Source: JAWWPG01 sp038232255 (GTDB lineage: Bacteria > Actinomycetota > Actinomycetes > Propionibacteriales > Nocardioidaceae). Taken from it: DNA of 37,992 nucleotides. Both the position numbers and the translations under genes were made by a program. Positions 24,160-32,620 of the stretch are shown here, one piece after another. The notes under the pieces are model-generated. The model was given only the letters and a program-made list of their open reading frames with translations, was not told the origin of the DNA and ran no database searches. The stretch covers positions 1 through 37,992 of the forward strand of contig JBBSIF010000007.1 in the NCBI GenBank assembly GCA_038232255.1. Direction: 5' to 3'. Each line of letters begins with the position of its first letter. The first letter of the stretch is position 1.

Positions 24160-24771
24160 TCAGGGGTCCGTGATCGCGACCCGGACCGACCGCGCGTCGA
24201 CGATCGCGGTGTCCAGGACGGCCCGGGTGGGGTCCGGTACGGCGCCCAGCCACGCCGTGGGCACGCCGGCGAGCGGGCGCAGGTCCGGATGCGCCAGCAC
24301 GCTCGCCACTGCCTGCCGGTCCCCTCCGGTGCCCAGCAGGTCGAGCGAGGCGGCGCTGTCTCCGAGGATGCGGCGTACGTGGCCCGCAGCGGCGTCGAAG
24401 GCAGCGCGGGCCTGGTTGTCGCGGCGGCGGGAGAACCGGTGCTGCGACCATCCTCCCGCCTTGGTGCGGCCCTGCACGTGGCGCCGGCCCACCTTCGACT
24501 CGACGACGGTGCCGCCGGACAGCAAGGCGACCGCGAAGCCACCCTTGCGGACGAGCAGCACTCCCAGCGACCTTGGGCGGTCCAGGTGAGCCAGCAGCCC
24601 GGCCATCGACGCCTCGGGAAGCGGCGGGAACGGTACGTCGACCTCCACGGCGGTTCCGTCGGGGCTGCGCGCTGCGGCGGAGGTGAGCTCCACCCGCCAG
24701 ACGGTGTCCGGATGCGCCGCGTCGTAGCGCGCCACCCAGCCGGGGAACCGCTCGACGGGCACGTTGATCAT
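24160..24771 (-). CDS. acVLRF1 family peptidyl-tRNA hydrolase
   Basis: A 203-residue actinobacterial VLRF1 protein, related to the eukaryotic release factor Vms1/ANKZF1 and to eRF1. These release stalled nascent chains from tRNA on the large ribosomal subunit. The family hallmark is KAGGWSQHRFSRRRDNQ, with Gln110 at the position of the catalytic Gln. LGVLLVRKGGFAVALLSGG forms the preceding beta-sheet. The ATG at 24771 gives the usual start; the open frame continues upstream, but that region is not similar to the family. Confidence 0.88.
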   Translation of the reverse strand: MINVPVERFPGWVARYDAAHPDTVWRVELTSAAARSPDGTAVEVDVPFPPLPEASMAGLLAHLDRPRSLGVLLVRKGGFAVALLSGGTVVESKVGRRHVQGRTKAGGWSQHRFSRRRDNQARAAFDAAAGHVRRILGDSAASLDLLGTGGDRQAVASVLAHPDLRPLAGVPTAWLGAVPDPTRAVLDTAIVDARSVRVAITDP

Positions 24772-25082
24772 CCGTGGCCGCGTCGGCGTCGCCTGGGGGG
24801 CGGCCGGCCTCCGACCACTGGGACGATCTCGCGCAGCTACCACAGGTGCGTCCTCATCACGTCTTGAGTATCGCCGTCCGAGGGGTACCACTCGACGAGC
24901 TTCCGCATGTCGCCACCGGCGGCTACTGATGACCGGTCGGCGGTGTGCGGCGGACGCAAGGGAGCGAGGCGCAGCTCCCCTTCCGGATGCTGGCCCCGCT
25001 CCTCCGAGCCGGGCCATGCGCAACCCAGGCTCAGCCTCTGTTCCCGACGTGCTGGCCGCTGGCTGCGGACCCGAGCCCGGGA
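24772..25082. other. Intergenic region without a gene
   Basis: This 311-base gap lies between the DUF1501 stop and the acVLRF1 start. I found no coding frame with normal codon use. It holds two hairpins near the DUF1501 end (listed separately). A clear promoter for acVLRF1 was not found; GATACT at about 24870 on the minus strand is a weak -10 candidate. Confidence 0.5.
24960..25032. terminator. Two hairpins downstream of DUF1501
   Basis: GAGCC (25006-25010) pairs with GGCTC (25028-25032), and the stem extends inward by three G-C pairs past one bulge. GGGAGC (24960-24965) pairs with GCTCCC (24974-24979) across an 8-nt loop. They lie 50-120 nt after the end of the DUF1800-DUF1501 transcript and may terminate it. 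Confidence 0.35.
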
Positions 25083-26366
25083 TCAGGCTCCGAGCATGAC
25101 TCCGACCCGCTCCGGCGCGAAGCCGGGGAAGAGCGTCGGCAGGCTGACGGACGTGAACCTTGTCTTCACGACCTCCGACAGGACGGAGCGGTAGTCGGTG
25201 GTGACGTCGAGGTCGCCGTCGCGCAGCTGGGCGTCGCGCAGTCCGGGCCAAGTGCCGTACACGCTGCCGCCCTTGACGCCGGCGCCGAACAGCAGCATCG
25301 CGTTGCCGTACCCGTGGTCGAGGCCTGCGTCGCCGTTCTCCACGACGCGGCGCCCGAACTCGCTGATCGTGAGCAGCGTGACGTTGGCGGCCAGCGGCCC
25401 CAGGTCGGCGAAGAAGCCCGCGATGGACCCGGCCAGGTCGTCGATCATCACGTTCATGTTCCCGTTGGAGAGCGTCCCCAGATCGGTGTGCATGTCCCAC
25501 GAGGAGTGGTCGACGGTGATCACCTCAGCGCCCACGTCGGCACGGATCAGCCGAGCCGACTGCGCGAGGGCGTCTCCGAGGTCGGTCTTCGGGTAGACCG
25601 CACCGTTCTGTGGCTTCGCCGACGTCTGCAGCACGGGTCTCCAGTCCGCTGCAGTGCTGAGACCGCGCCGACCGGCCTCGCCGAGGGGACCGGCGGCCTG
25701 GTTCCACGTGACGTTCAGCGCGGCCGTGCGCTGTGGCAGCGCGTTCACCGGCCCGTAGATCTGGATCTTGTCGATCTCGGTGGCGGACAACGTCGCCTGG
25801 GAGCCGTAGATCTCCGTGTGCGGGACACCGTCGCCGATCTGAACGGCTCCGAAGAGGCTTCCTGGCTCGGACATCCCGACCATGCGGTTGAGCCAGCCGA
25901 TGCGCCCGGGAGAGCCGGGGTCGGCCTCCTCCACCTCGATGATGGCGTCGAAGTGGGACCTGTTGGGCGCAGGCATCCCCACGGCGTGGACGGCTGCCAT
26001 CGTGCCGTTCTTCCACATCTGCTCGAGTGGGGCGAAGTGCGGGTGCAGGCCGAACATGCCGTCGGTCTGCAGCAGCTGGGTCGCCGGAATGCCGATGAGC
26101 GGCCGGGCCAGTGTGTAGGAGAGGTCGCCGTAGGGGACGACCATCGACATGCCGTCGGCGCCGCCGCGCTGGCTCAGCACGACGAGGATGTTCTCCGCCG
26201 ATCCGGTGGCCGCGAAGGCCGTCTGACGGAAGACGGTGCCGTGCATCGTGGCCATCACTCCGCCCGCGGTGACGGCGCCGAGTCCCTTCAGGAAGCTGCG
26301 CCGAGACGCCAGGGATCGGTGGAACCCCTCGCACCCGGGGGGTGTGGTCGTGGGAGTGGTTGTCAT
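25083..26366 (-). CDS. DUF1501 domain protein, Tat-exported
   Basis: A 427-residue protein with a twin-arginine signal at the N-terminus (SRRSFLKG at about 21-28, followed by GAVTAGGVMA). The body has DUF1501 traits: LVVLSQRGGADGMSMVVPYG, HPHFAPL, SEFGRRV and DHGYGNAMLLFG. The fold belongs to the alkaline phosphatase/sulfatase-like superfamily, where such Asp/His residues can bind metal. No activity is established. It is 22 nt behind the DUF1800 gene, and the pair is conserved in many bacteria. Tat export suggests that it folds with a cofactor before crossing the membrane. Confidence 0.92.
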   Translation of the reverse strand: MTTTPTTTPPGCEGFHRSLASRRSFLKGLGAVTAGGVMATMHGTVFRQTAFAATGSAENILVVLSQRGGADGMSMVVPYGDLSYTLARPLIGIPATQLLQTDGMFGLHPHFAPLEQMWKNGTMAAVHAVGMPAPNRSHFDAIIEVEEADPGSPGRIGWLNRMVGMSEPGSLFGAVQIGDGVPHTEIYGSQATLSATEIDKIQIYGPVNALPQRTAALNVTWNQAAGPLGEAGRRGLSTAADWRPVLQTSAKPQNGAVYPKTDLGDALAQSARLIRADVGAEVITVDHSSWDMHTDLGTLSNGNMNVMIDDLAGSIAGFFADLGPLAANVTLLTISEFGRRVVENGDAGLDHGYGNAMLLFGAGVKGGSVYGTWPGLRDAQLRDGDLDVTTDYRSVLSEVVKTRFTSVSLPTLFPGFAPERVGVMLGA

Positions 26367-26388
26367 GAGGTGTCTGCTTTCCGTCGCG

Positions 26389-28014
26389 TCAGCGACTGAG
26401 GTGCTCGGGGGTGTCGAGGATGCTGACCAGAAGGCGCGGGAACCGCAGGGCGATCAGCGGGTGCGATGCGTCGTCGATCACCTCGTTGGGGGTGAGATCG
26501 GTCGCGACGCAGGCCGCCTGCAGCATGGTGGACGTCATGGGCATGAAGAGCGTCTTCGCCACGACCTGCTGAACGACGTTGTCGAAGGTCGTCGGAAGCT
26601 GTGGCATCCAGTCCATCGGCGATGGGAACGAGATCCCCTGGTTGGGCCAGGTGCCGCTCGCCGCGTACCAGTGCGTGCGCATCGAGCCGAGCATCCGACC
26701 GGACCCGGTCCAGGCCGGGGCCACGTCGGGGAAGGCGTCCGGCGTCGGCCAGTCGTAGACGACCTGTCCGATGGACTTGCTGATGTTGATGAACTGGTTG
26801 GCGGCGTCGTGGATGTCGTTCGGCTGCGCGACGGTGGCGCGCACCGCGGTCCAGGTGGCCACGGCGTCTTCGACCGGCGTCCTGACCTTCTGCCTCGTCG
26901 ACGCCTGGAACTCGCTGGACGCGACGAGCGCCCTCAGCACCGGCGCGATGGCCGTGTCCGAGTCGAGGTACACCTGGGCCAGGGCGTCGATCAGGCCCTG
27001 GGACGGGTTGTCGGAGACGAACCGGACGGCGAGCAGCCGGCAGACCCGCTTGGCTGTCCTCGGGTGGTGGCTGAGGTAAGACAGGTACTTGTTCAGCACC
27101 GGACGCCCGTCCGGGTTGGCGTTGGGGGACGAGAACCCCAGCACCTTCACGCGGCCCATCCAGTGGTCTGCGGGGATGTAGGTGGCCGCCCAGGTGGCCT
27201 TCTGGTCGACGTGGAAGCCGGTCAGGATCCGGGCGGAGTTGATCACGTCGTCCTCGGTGTAGCCTCCGTCGACTCCGACGGTGAAGCACTCGAGCAGCTC
27301 ACGGCCGAGGTTCTCGTTGATCGCCGTCGCCGTGGACTCCACGTTGTTGAGGTAGAGGCCCATGCTCGGGTGCTGGATCGCGCCGTGCAGCAGGTCGTCG
27401 AAGCGACCCAGTGCGTTCTTGCGGATCAGCTGCGTGTACTCGACGCGCCAGAGCCAGGCCTCGGGATCCGGTGACGCCACGTGCAGCAGGTTCGTCCAGA
27501 AGTCCACCATCATCTCTTCGACCTGGCGGTTCGTGATGAGCCGGCGCATCATGATCCAGGAGGCCAGGTCCTGCATCATCTCCCAGCCGTTCTGCGTTCC
27601 GGCCTTGTAGCGCGCCCACTTCTGTATCGGCGTCATGCCGAGGACCGGGAACCAGCCCCACAGGTCGCTCGCCTTGCGGTCGGCGATGGCGGCAGGGTTC
27701 AGCTGGCGCTCGAACCATTGCATGGGTCCACCCGCCGCGCTCACGTCGGCAAGCCGGGCCGTGGTGACGCCCGCCGTGAAACGGGTCAGCATGTGGCGGG
27801 TGGCGGCGTCCGGCACAGCCGCTGCCCGCACGCCTGGAGGCGCGTAGGCGCCACGTGACGGTTGGGTGGTGATCGCCTGTCGGACACCGGAGGATGCTCG
27901 TCCGGCAGCAGACGCCTTGGCTGCGGGTAGCACGACCGCGGTGGTGGCGGCCGCCGTAGCTAGCAATGCGGATCGGCGCGTAACGGTGACGGGGGTCTGG
28001 GTCAGGGTGCGCAT
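26389..28014 (-). CDS. DUF1800 domain protein, Tat-exported
   Basis: A 541-residue protein with a Tat-like signal peptide (TRRSALLATAAATTAVVLPA, cleavage probably after AKASA). The DUF1800 domain covers most of the mature part: HMLTRFTAGVTTARL at the start, MVDFWTNLLHV, NENLGRELLECFTVGVDGGY and HPRTAKRVCRLLAVRFVSD. The biochemical function is unknown. ATG 28014 is chosen for the signal peptide and the AGGA 6 nt upstream; the open frame extends 23 codons further without such support. It is first of the DUF1800-DUF1501 operon. Confidence 0.92.
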   Translation of the reverse strand: MRTLTQTPVTVTRRSALLATAAATTAVVLPAAKASAAGRASSGVRQAITTQPSRGAYAPPGVRAAAVPDAATRHMLTRFTAGVTTARLADVSAAGGPMQWFERQLNPAAIADRKASDLWGWFPVLGMTPIQKWARYKAGTQNGWEMMQDLASWIMMRRLITNRQVEEMMVDFWTNLLHVASPDPEAWLWRVEYTQLIRKNALGRFDDLLHGAIQHPSMGLYLNNVESTATAINENLGRELLECFTVGVDGGYTEDDVINSARILTGFHVDQKATWAATYIPADHWMGRVKVLGFSSPNANPDGRPVLNKYLSYLSHHPRTAKRVCRLLAVRFVSDNPSQGLIDALAQVYLDSDTAIAPVLRALVASSEFQASTRQKVRTPVEDAVATWTAVRATVAQPNDIHDAANQFINISKSIGQVVYDWPTPDAFPDVAPAWTGSGRMLGSMRTHWYAASGTWPNQGISFPSPMDWMPQLPTTFDNVVQQVVAKTLFMPMTSTMLQAACVATDLTPNEVIDDASHPLIALRFPRLLVSILDTPEHLSR

Positions 28015-28042
28015 GAAGGTCCTGTCTGGAGTTATTTCCTCC

Positions 28043-28070
28043 AGGCTAGATCGCTGCAACAATCGCACAA
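28043..28070 (-). promoter_or_regulatory. Promoter of the DUF1800-DUF1501 operon
   Basis: On the minus strand TTGTGC (28070-28065) is followed by a 16-nt spacer and TAGCCT (28048-28043). A start near 28036 would give a leader of about 22 nt with an AGGA before the ATG at 28014. This is one of the more complete -35/-10 pairs in the window. Confidence 0.45.
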
Positions 28071-28094
28071 GGGGGCGGATCACCCATCTTTGGT

Positions 28095-28121
28095 CGGCGC
28101 CCGCACGGACCGACTGCGCCG
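28095..28121. terminator. Possible terminator of the suf operon
   Basis: CGGCGC (28095-28100) and GCGCCG (28116-28121) are perfect inverted arms with a 15-nt loop, just after the sufT stop at 28129 in the direction of transcription. Confidence 0.35.
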
Positions 28122-28128
28122 GGACGCG

Positions 28129-28479
28129 TCAGACGTTGAAACCGAGCGCCCGCAGCATCTCCCGGCCGTCGTCGGTGATCTTGTCGGGGCCCCACGGCGG
28201 CATCCAGACCCAGTTGATGGAGAAGCCGTTGACCAGGCCTTCTAAGGCGAGGCGCGTCTGGTCCTCGATGACGTCGGTGAGTGGACAGGCGGCTGACGTC
28301 AGCGTCATGTCGATGACGGCAGTGGACGCCTCGTCGAGCGTGACGCCGTAGATCAGCCCGAGGTCGACGACGTTGATCCCGAGCTCCGGGTCGACGACGT
28401 CCTTGAGCGCCTCGAGGACGTCGGCGTCCGTGACGGCCGGGCCGTCGGCGTCGAGGTCCACCACTGGCAGATCTGTCAT
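28129..28479 (-). CDS. sufT: SufT / MIP18-family Fe-S assembly factor (DUF59)
   Basis: A 116-residue MIP18-like protein that helps place Fe-S clusters into target proteins. Typical features are VDPELGINVVDLGLIYG, the reactive Cys in TSAACPLTD, and MPPWGPDKITDDGREMLRALGF at the C-terminus in outline. The ATG at 28479 overlaps the sufU stop (ATGA), so the two are translationally coupled; the frame extends upstream inside sufU, but that part is not DUF59. Last gene of the suf operon. Confidence 0.92.
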   Translation of the reverse strand: MTDLPVVDLDADGPAVTDADVLEALKDVVDPELGINVVDLGLIYGVTLDEASTAVIDMTLTSAACPLTDVIEDQTRLALEGLVNGFSINWVWMPPWGPDKITDDGREMLRALGFNV

Positions 28480-28934
28480 GTCTGAGCCTCCGCTTCTGCG
28501 ACAGCATGCGCTGTCGCGTCCTTCCATGCCATCCATCCGAGCAAGGCGCACTTGATCCGCGCCGGGAACTTGGCGACACCGGCGAACGCGATACCGTCCT
28601 CCAGCACCTCCTCGTCGGGAACCACCTGACCTCGACCGTGCATCAGCTCCACGAACGAGTCGAGGACCCGCATCGCGTCCTGCACCTGCTTGCCGATCAG
28701 CAGGTCTGTGAGCACGGACGTCGACGCCTGCGAGATCGAGCAGCCTTCCACGTCGTAGGAGATGTCACCGACGACGCCGTCCGCGAGATGGACCCGCAGG
28801 GTCACCTCGTCGCCGCACGTCGGGTTCACGTGGTGCACCTCGGCCTCGAACGGCTCCCGGAGCCCCACGTGGTGCGGCGCGCGGTAGTGGTCGAGGATGA
28901 TCTCCTGGTAGAGCGCGTCCATGTCGTTGGTCAT
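28476..28934 (-). CDS. sufU: SufU zinc-dependent sulfurtransferase
   Basis: A 152-residue SufU that accepts sulfur from SufS and passes it to SufBCD. The zinc-site residues are Cys40 and Asp42 (NPTCGDE), Cys65 (EGCSISQAS) and Cys129 (RIKCALLG); the insertion between the second and third Cys that separates SufU from IscU is present. ATG 28934 is used; ATG 28922 (MDALYQE) is a close alternative. It begins 13 nt after sufS and overlaps sufT by 4 nt. Confidence 0.94.
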   Translation of the reverse strand: MTNDMDALYQEIILDHYRAPHHVGLREPFEAEVHHVNPTCGDEVTLRVHLADGVVGDISYDVEGCSISQASTSVLTDLLIGKQVQDAMRVLDSFVELMHGRGQVVPDEEVLEDGIAFAGVAKFPARIKCALLGWMAWKDATAHAVAEAEAQT

Positions 28935-28947
28935 GTCACAGCCGCCG

Positions 28948-30228
28948 TCAGGCGACCTTGAAGAACCGGCGCGTCTGCGCGAGACCGGCCACCAGCGCAT
29001 CCACCTCTGCGAGGGTCGTGTAGACGTAGAACGACGCTCTCGTCGACGACTGCACGCCGAACCTCGCGTGGGCCGGCTTGGCGCAGTGATGACCGGCCCG
29101 GACCGCGATACCGAGCGAGTCCAACACCTGGCTCACGTCGTGGGGATGGACCCCGGCGAGCTCGAAGCTGATCGCCCCTCCCCTGTCGACCGGCTCGGTC
29201 GGCCCGAGAACCCGAAGGCCGGGCACCTCCTGCAGCTGGCTCAGCGCGTACGTCGTGATGGCCTTCTCGTGGGCGGCGACCGCTTCCATGCCGAGCGACG
29301 AGAGGTAGTCGACGGCGGCGCCGAGCCCGACGGCCTCGACGATCGGCGGAGTGCCGGCCTCGAAGCGGTGCGGGAGGCCGGCGTACGTCGAGCGCGCCAT
29401 GGTGACGGTCTCGATCATCTCGCCGCCACCGAGGAACGGCGGAAGCTCACCCAGCACGTCCGCCCGGCCCCACAGGACGCCGATCCCGGTGGGTCCGACC
29501 ATCTTGTGGCCGGTGAACGCGACGAGGTCGGCGCCCAGCGACGCCACGTCGACGGGCAGCTGCGGAACGGCCTGGGACGCGTCCACCACGACGATCGCAC
29601 CCACCTCGTGTGCTCGACGGGCGACCTCCGCGACCGGGTTGACGGTGCCGAGCATGTTCGACACCCAGACGAGCGACACCACCTTGGTGCGCTCGGTGAT
29701 GAGCTCGTCGATGTTGCCGAGGTCGAGACGACCCTCGTCGGTGAGGCCGAACCAGCGCAGCCTGGCACCGGTGCGTTCGGTGAGCAGCTGCCACGGCACG
29801 ATGTTCGAGTGGTGCTCCATCTCGGTGATGAGCACCTCGTCGCCGGCAGCGACCTGGTGCGGTCCCGGCCAGGCCAAGGTGTTCGCCACGAGGTTCAGCG
29901 CCTCGGTTGAGTTCTTGGTGAAGATCACCTCGCTGCGCGACGGTGCCCCGATGAACGCCGCGACCTTGTCGCGAGCCTCCTCGAAGGCGACTGTCGACTC
30001 CGCTCCCAGCTGATGCACGGCTCGCGCCACGTTCGCGTTGTGCTTCGAGAGGTGCTCGCTCACCGCATCGATGACGGTGGACGGCTTCTGGGAGGTGTTC
30101 GCGCTGTCGAGGTAGACGAGCGGCCGGCCGCCGGCCATCACCCGCGACAATATGGGGAAAGACGCCCTGACCTTGTCGACGTCGTACCCGGCGGCGACGG
30201 CCGGCGCCAGCGTGGGGGCCTGAGTCAT
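28948..30228 (-). CDS. sufS: Cysteine desulfurase SufS
   Basis: A PLP enzyme that takes sulfur from cysteine and holds it as persulfide for SufU. The 426-residue protein has the PLP lysine Lys242 (FTGHKMVGPTG), His140 of the TEMEHHSN motif and the catalytic Cys382 in RAGHHCAKP, typical of class II desulfurases. Its ATG overlaps the sufC stop (ATGA). Length and all active-site residues are normal. Confidence 0.96.
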   Translation of the reverse strand: MTQAPTLAPAVAAGYDVDKVRASFPILSRVMAGGRPLVYLDSANTSQKPSTVIDAVSEHLSKHNANVARAVHQLGAESTVAFEEARDKVAAFIGAPSRSEVIFTKNSTEALNLVANTLAWPGPHQVAAGDEVLITEMEHHSNIVPWQLLTERTGARLRWFGLTDEGRLDLGNIDELITERTKVVSLVWVSNMLGTVNPVAEVARRAHEVGAIVVVDASQAVPQLPVDVASLGADLVAFTGHKMVGPTGIGVLWGRADVLGELPPFLGGGEMIETVTMARSTYAGLPHRFEAGTPPIVEAVGLGAAVDYLSSLGMEAVAAHEKAITTYALSQLQEVPGLRVLGPTEPVDRGGAISFELAGVHPHDVSQVLDSLGIAVRAGHHCAKPAHARFGVQSSTRASFYVYTTLAEVDALVAGLAQTRRFFKVA

Positions 30229-30986
30229 GCGGTCACCGCGTTCACATACTTGTCGTAGCCTTCCGCCTCGAGCCGCTCGGCGAGCTCGGCGCCGCCCTGC
30301 TCCGCGATCCGCCCGCCGACGAAGACGTGCACGAAGTCCGGCTGGATGTAGCGCAGGATCCGCGTGTAGTGGGTGATCAGGAGGACGCCTCGGTCGGCTT
30401 GGGCGCGGAACCTGTTGACACCTTCGGAAACCACACGCAGGGCGTCGATGTCGAGCCCGGAGTCGGTCTCGTCGAGGATCGCGAACGCCGGGTTCAGCAG
30501 CTCGAGCTGCACGATCTCGTGACGCTTCTTCTCCCCCCCGGAGAACCCTTCGTTGACGTTGCGCTGCGCGAAGTCGCGGTCCATGTGCACCATGTCCATC
30601 GCCGTGTTGACCTCTTTGGCCCAGGTGCGCAGCTTCGGAGCCTCGCCGTCGAGAGCCGTCTTCGCAGTCCGCAGGAAGTTCGACACCGAGACACCCGGCA
30701 CCTCGACGGGATACTGCATCGCCAGGAAAAGCCCCGCCCGGGCGCGCGCGTCGACGCTCATCGACAACACGTCGACGCCGTCCAGGGTGACCTCGCCGCC
30801 GATCACCTTGTACTTCGGGTGACCGGCGATCGAGTAGGCCAGCGTCGACTTCCCCGAGCCGTTGGGGCCCATGATCGCGTGGGTCTCACCGGAGCGGACG
30901 GTCAGGTCGACGCCGCGCAGGATCGGCTTCTGGCCGTCCTCGGTGTCCACCACGACCTGCAGGTTCTTGATGTCCAGCGTGGCCAT
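30225..30986 (-). CDS. sufC: Fe-S assembly ATPase SufC
   Basis: The ATPase of the SufBCD scaffold, 253 residues. Walker A is GPNGSGKST (40-48), the signature is FSGGEKKR, Walker B is AILDETDSGLD and the H-loop is LITHYTRIL, with the SufC-typical RYIQPDFVHV afterwards. ATG 30986 lies 2 nt after the Rieske gene stop; the stop overlaps the sufS start. It gives the energy for conformational change in SufB-SufD. Confidence 0.96.
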   Translation of the reverse strand: MATLDIKNLQVVVDTEDGQKPILRGVDLTVRSGETHAIMGPNGSGKSTLAYSIAGHPKYKVIGGEVTLDGVDVLSMSVDARARAGLFLAMQYPVEVPGVSVSNFLRTAKTALDGEAPKLRTWAKEVNTAMDMVHMDRDFAQRNVNEGFSGGEKKRHEIVQLELLNPAFAILDETDSGLDIDALRVVSEGVNRFRAQADRGVLLITHYTRILRYIQPDFVHVFVGGRIAEQGGAELAERLEAEGYDKYVNAVTA

Positions 30987-30988
30987 GC

Positions 30989-31354
30989 TCAGCTCTCTCC
31001 AATGCTCTCGCCCGTGACGTCCTCGACGTCGCGCGGATGAAGGATGTCGACCGTGACCTGCCCGGCCTCGACGCGGCAGGGATAGACGGGCACCGGGTCG
31101 ATGGCCGGAAGCCCGGTCGGCTTGCCCGTGCGGAGGTCGAAGCGCGAGCCGTGCAACCAGCACTCGATCTCGCACGCCTGCGCGTCCACCTCACCCTCGC
31201 TGAGGGCGATGGCCGCGTGGGAGCACTCGTCGCGGATGGCGAAGACCTCGTCCGCCGTGCGCACGACCGCGACCTCGGTGCCGTCGACGACGGCGGCGAG
31301 GACCCCGCCGAGGGGGACGTCGTCGAGGGCGCAGACGGTGCGGAACTCGCTCAC
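30989..31354 (-). CDS. Rieske [2Fe-2S] ferredoxin in the suf operon
   Basis: A 121-residue Rieske-type protein like the ferredoxin subunits of non-heme iron oxygenases. The cluster motif is complete in its second half (CWLHGSRFD: Cys and His); the first half reads CSHAAIAL, giving Cys-x-His. No oxygenase is nearby. It starts at GTG 31354 overlapping the sufD stop (GTGA), and sufC starts 2 nt after its own stop, so it is made together with SufBCD. A role as electron donor for cluster assembly is plausible but not shown. It is a known suf neighbour in actinobacteria such as Streptomyces. Confidence 0.9.
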   Translation of the reverse strand: MSEFRTVCALDDVPLGGVLAAVVDGTEVAVVRTADEVFAIRDECSHAAIALSEGEVDAQACEIECWLHGSRFDLRTGKPTGLPAIDPVPVYPCRVEAGQVTVDILHPRDVEDVTGESIGES

Positions 31355-32538
31355 GGCAGCTGCTTCACCGCAGCGGGGACGACGCCGACGTTCTCGGCAA
31401 GCTCGAGCTCCAGGGAGTCCATCAGCCGCCGCTCCACCGCGGGCACGCCTATCCTGCGGACGATGTCGGCGAAGAACCCGTGCACGACGAGGCGGCGGGC
31501 GTCGTCCTTGCTGATGCCGCGCGACTGCAGGTAGAACAGCTGCTCGTCGTCGAAGCGCCCGGTGGCAGAAGCGTGCCCCGCTCCCTTGATCTCTCCGGTC
31601 TCGATCTCGAGGTTGGGCACGGAGTCGGCCCGGCAGCCGTCGGTCAGCACCAGGTTGCGGTTGGTCTCGAACGTCTCGATGCCTTCCGCGGCCTTGCGGA
31701 TCAGGACGTCACCCACCCATACCGAGTGCGCGCCGTCGCCCTGCAGCCCGCCCTTGTACACGGCGTGGCTCGTGGTGTGCGGCTCGTTGTGGTCGATGAA
31801 CAACCGGTGCTCGATGTGCTGGCCCGCGTCGACGAAGTACAGCCCGAACATCTCGACCTCGCCGCCGGGTCCGTCGTACTCGACGTTCTCGACCATGCGC
31901 ACCAGGTCCCCGCCGAGGCTGGCCTGGAAGCTTCGCACGGAGGAGTCGCGTCCCACCTTGATGCCCACCTGCCCGAGGTGCACGGCATCGTCGTCCCACA
32001 GCTGCACCGACACCAGGTCGAGGGCGGCGTTCGCTCCGACGAGCACCGACGTGGCCGCGGAGTACGTCGCCGCTCCGGTGTGCTCGAAGACCACGGTCGC
32101 TCGCGCGGCAGACCCGACCCTGACGACGATGTGCCCCCAGACGCGCTCCTGCACGGACTCCCCGGACAGCCGCACGACCATCGGCTGGTCCAGCTCCAGG
32201 TCTGCCGGCACGTCGATGAGGACCGCACCGGGAGCCCGCGCCACCGCGAGGGCGGACGGCCTGTCAACAGGTGGCAGCACGCCGAGCGCTGCCGCCTCCG
32301 CGCCGCTGATCTCCTTGACGGTCACCCCGGCCGGCACCTCGGTTCGCCAGCTGAGGCGGGCTTCGGACGGCGGGCCGTCGAGGATCCCGCGCAGCCGCTT
32401 CAGCGGGGTGAAGCGCCAGACCTCCTCACGCCCGGTCGGCACCGGGTGGTGGGCCAGGTCGTACGACGGCTCCGCATGCAGATGGCTGGGGACCGTCGAG
32501 GTCGTCTCGACCGCCTCCCGCACAGCACCGATACTCAA
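31351..32538 (-). CDS. sufD: Fe-S assembly scaffold protein SufD
   Basis: A 395-residue beta-helix partner of SufB. The C-terminal core has EIKGAGHASATGRFDDEQLF in outline, with the conserved His used for cluster formation, and YLQSRGISKDDARRLVVHGF as in other SufD proteins. The only start matching the protein N-terminus is TTG 32538, with GAAGTGAAGG upstream as ribosome binding site; no ATG or GTG is available nearby. It follows sufB after 82 nt and overlaps the Rieske gene by 4 nt. Confidence 0.93.
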   Translation of the reverse strand: MSIGAVREAVETTSTVPSHLHAEPSYDLAHHPVPTGREEVWRFTPLKRLRGILDGPPSEARLSWRTEVPAGVTVKEISGAEAAALGVLPPVDRPSALAVARAPGAVLIDVPADLELDQPMVVRLSGESVQERVWGHIVVRVGSAARATVVFEHTGAATYSAATSVLVGANAALDLVSVQLWDDDAVHLGQVGIKVGRDSSVRSFQASLGGDLVRMVENVEYDGPGGEVEMFGLYFVDAGQHIEHRLFIDHNEPHTTSHAVYKGGLQGDGAHSVWVGDVLIRKAAEGIETFETNRNLVLTDGCRADSVPNLEIETGEIKGAGHASATGRFDDEQLFYLQSRGISKDDARRLVVHGFFADIVRRIGVPAVERRLMDSLELELAENVGVVPAAVKQLP

Positions 32539-32620
32539 CGTGCCTTCACTTCCTCGTATCCGACCTCACAACTGGTGACCACACGAGCGCCCGCCGGGGC
32601 TTGTGGGCTAGCGCGGAGCG

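Noticed and set aside
24772..25500. Upstream extension of the acVLRF1 frame
   Set aside because: It runs through the intergenic gap and into DUF1501 in another frame, with no similarity to the family; the start at 24771 is sufficient.
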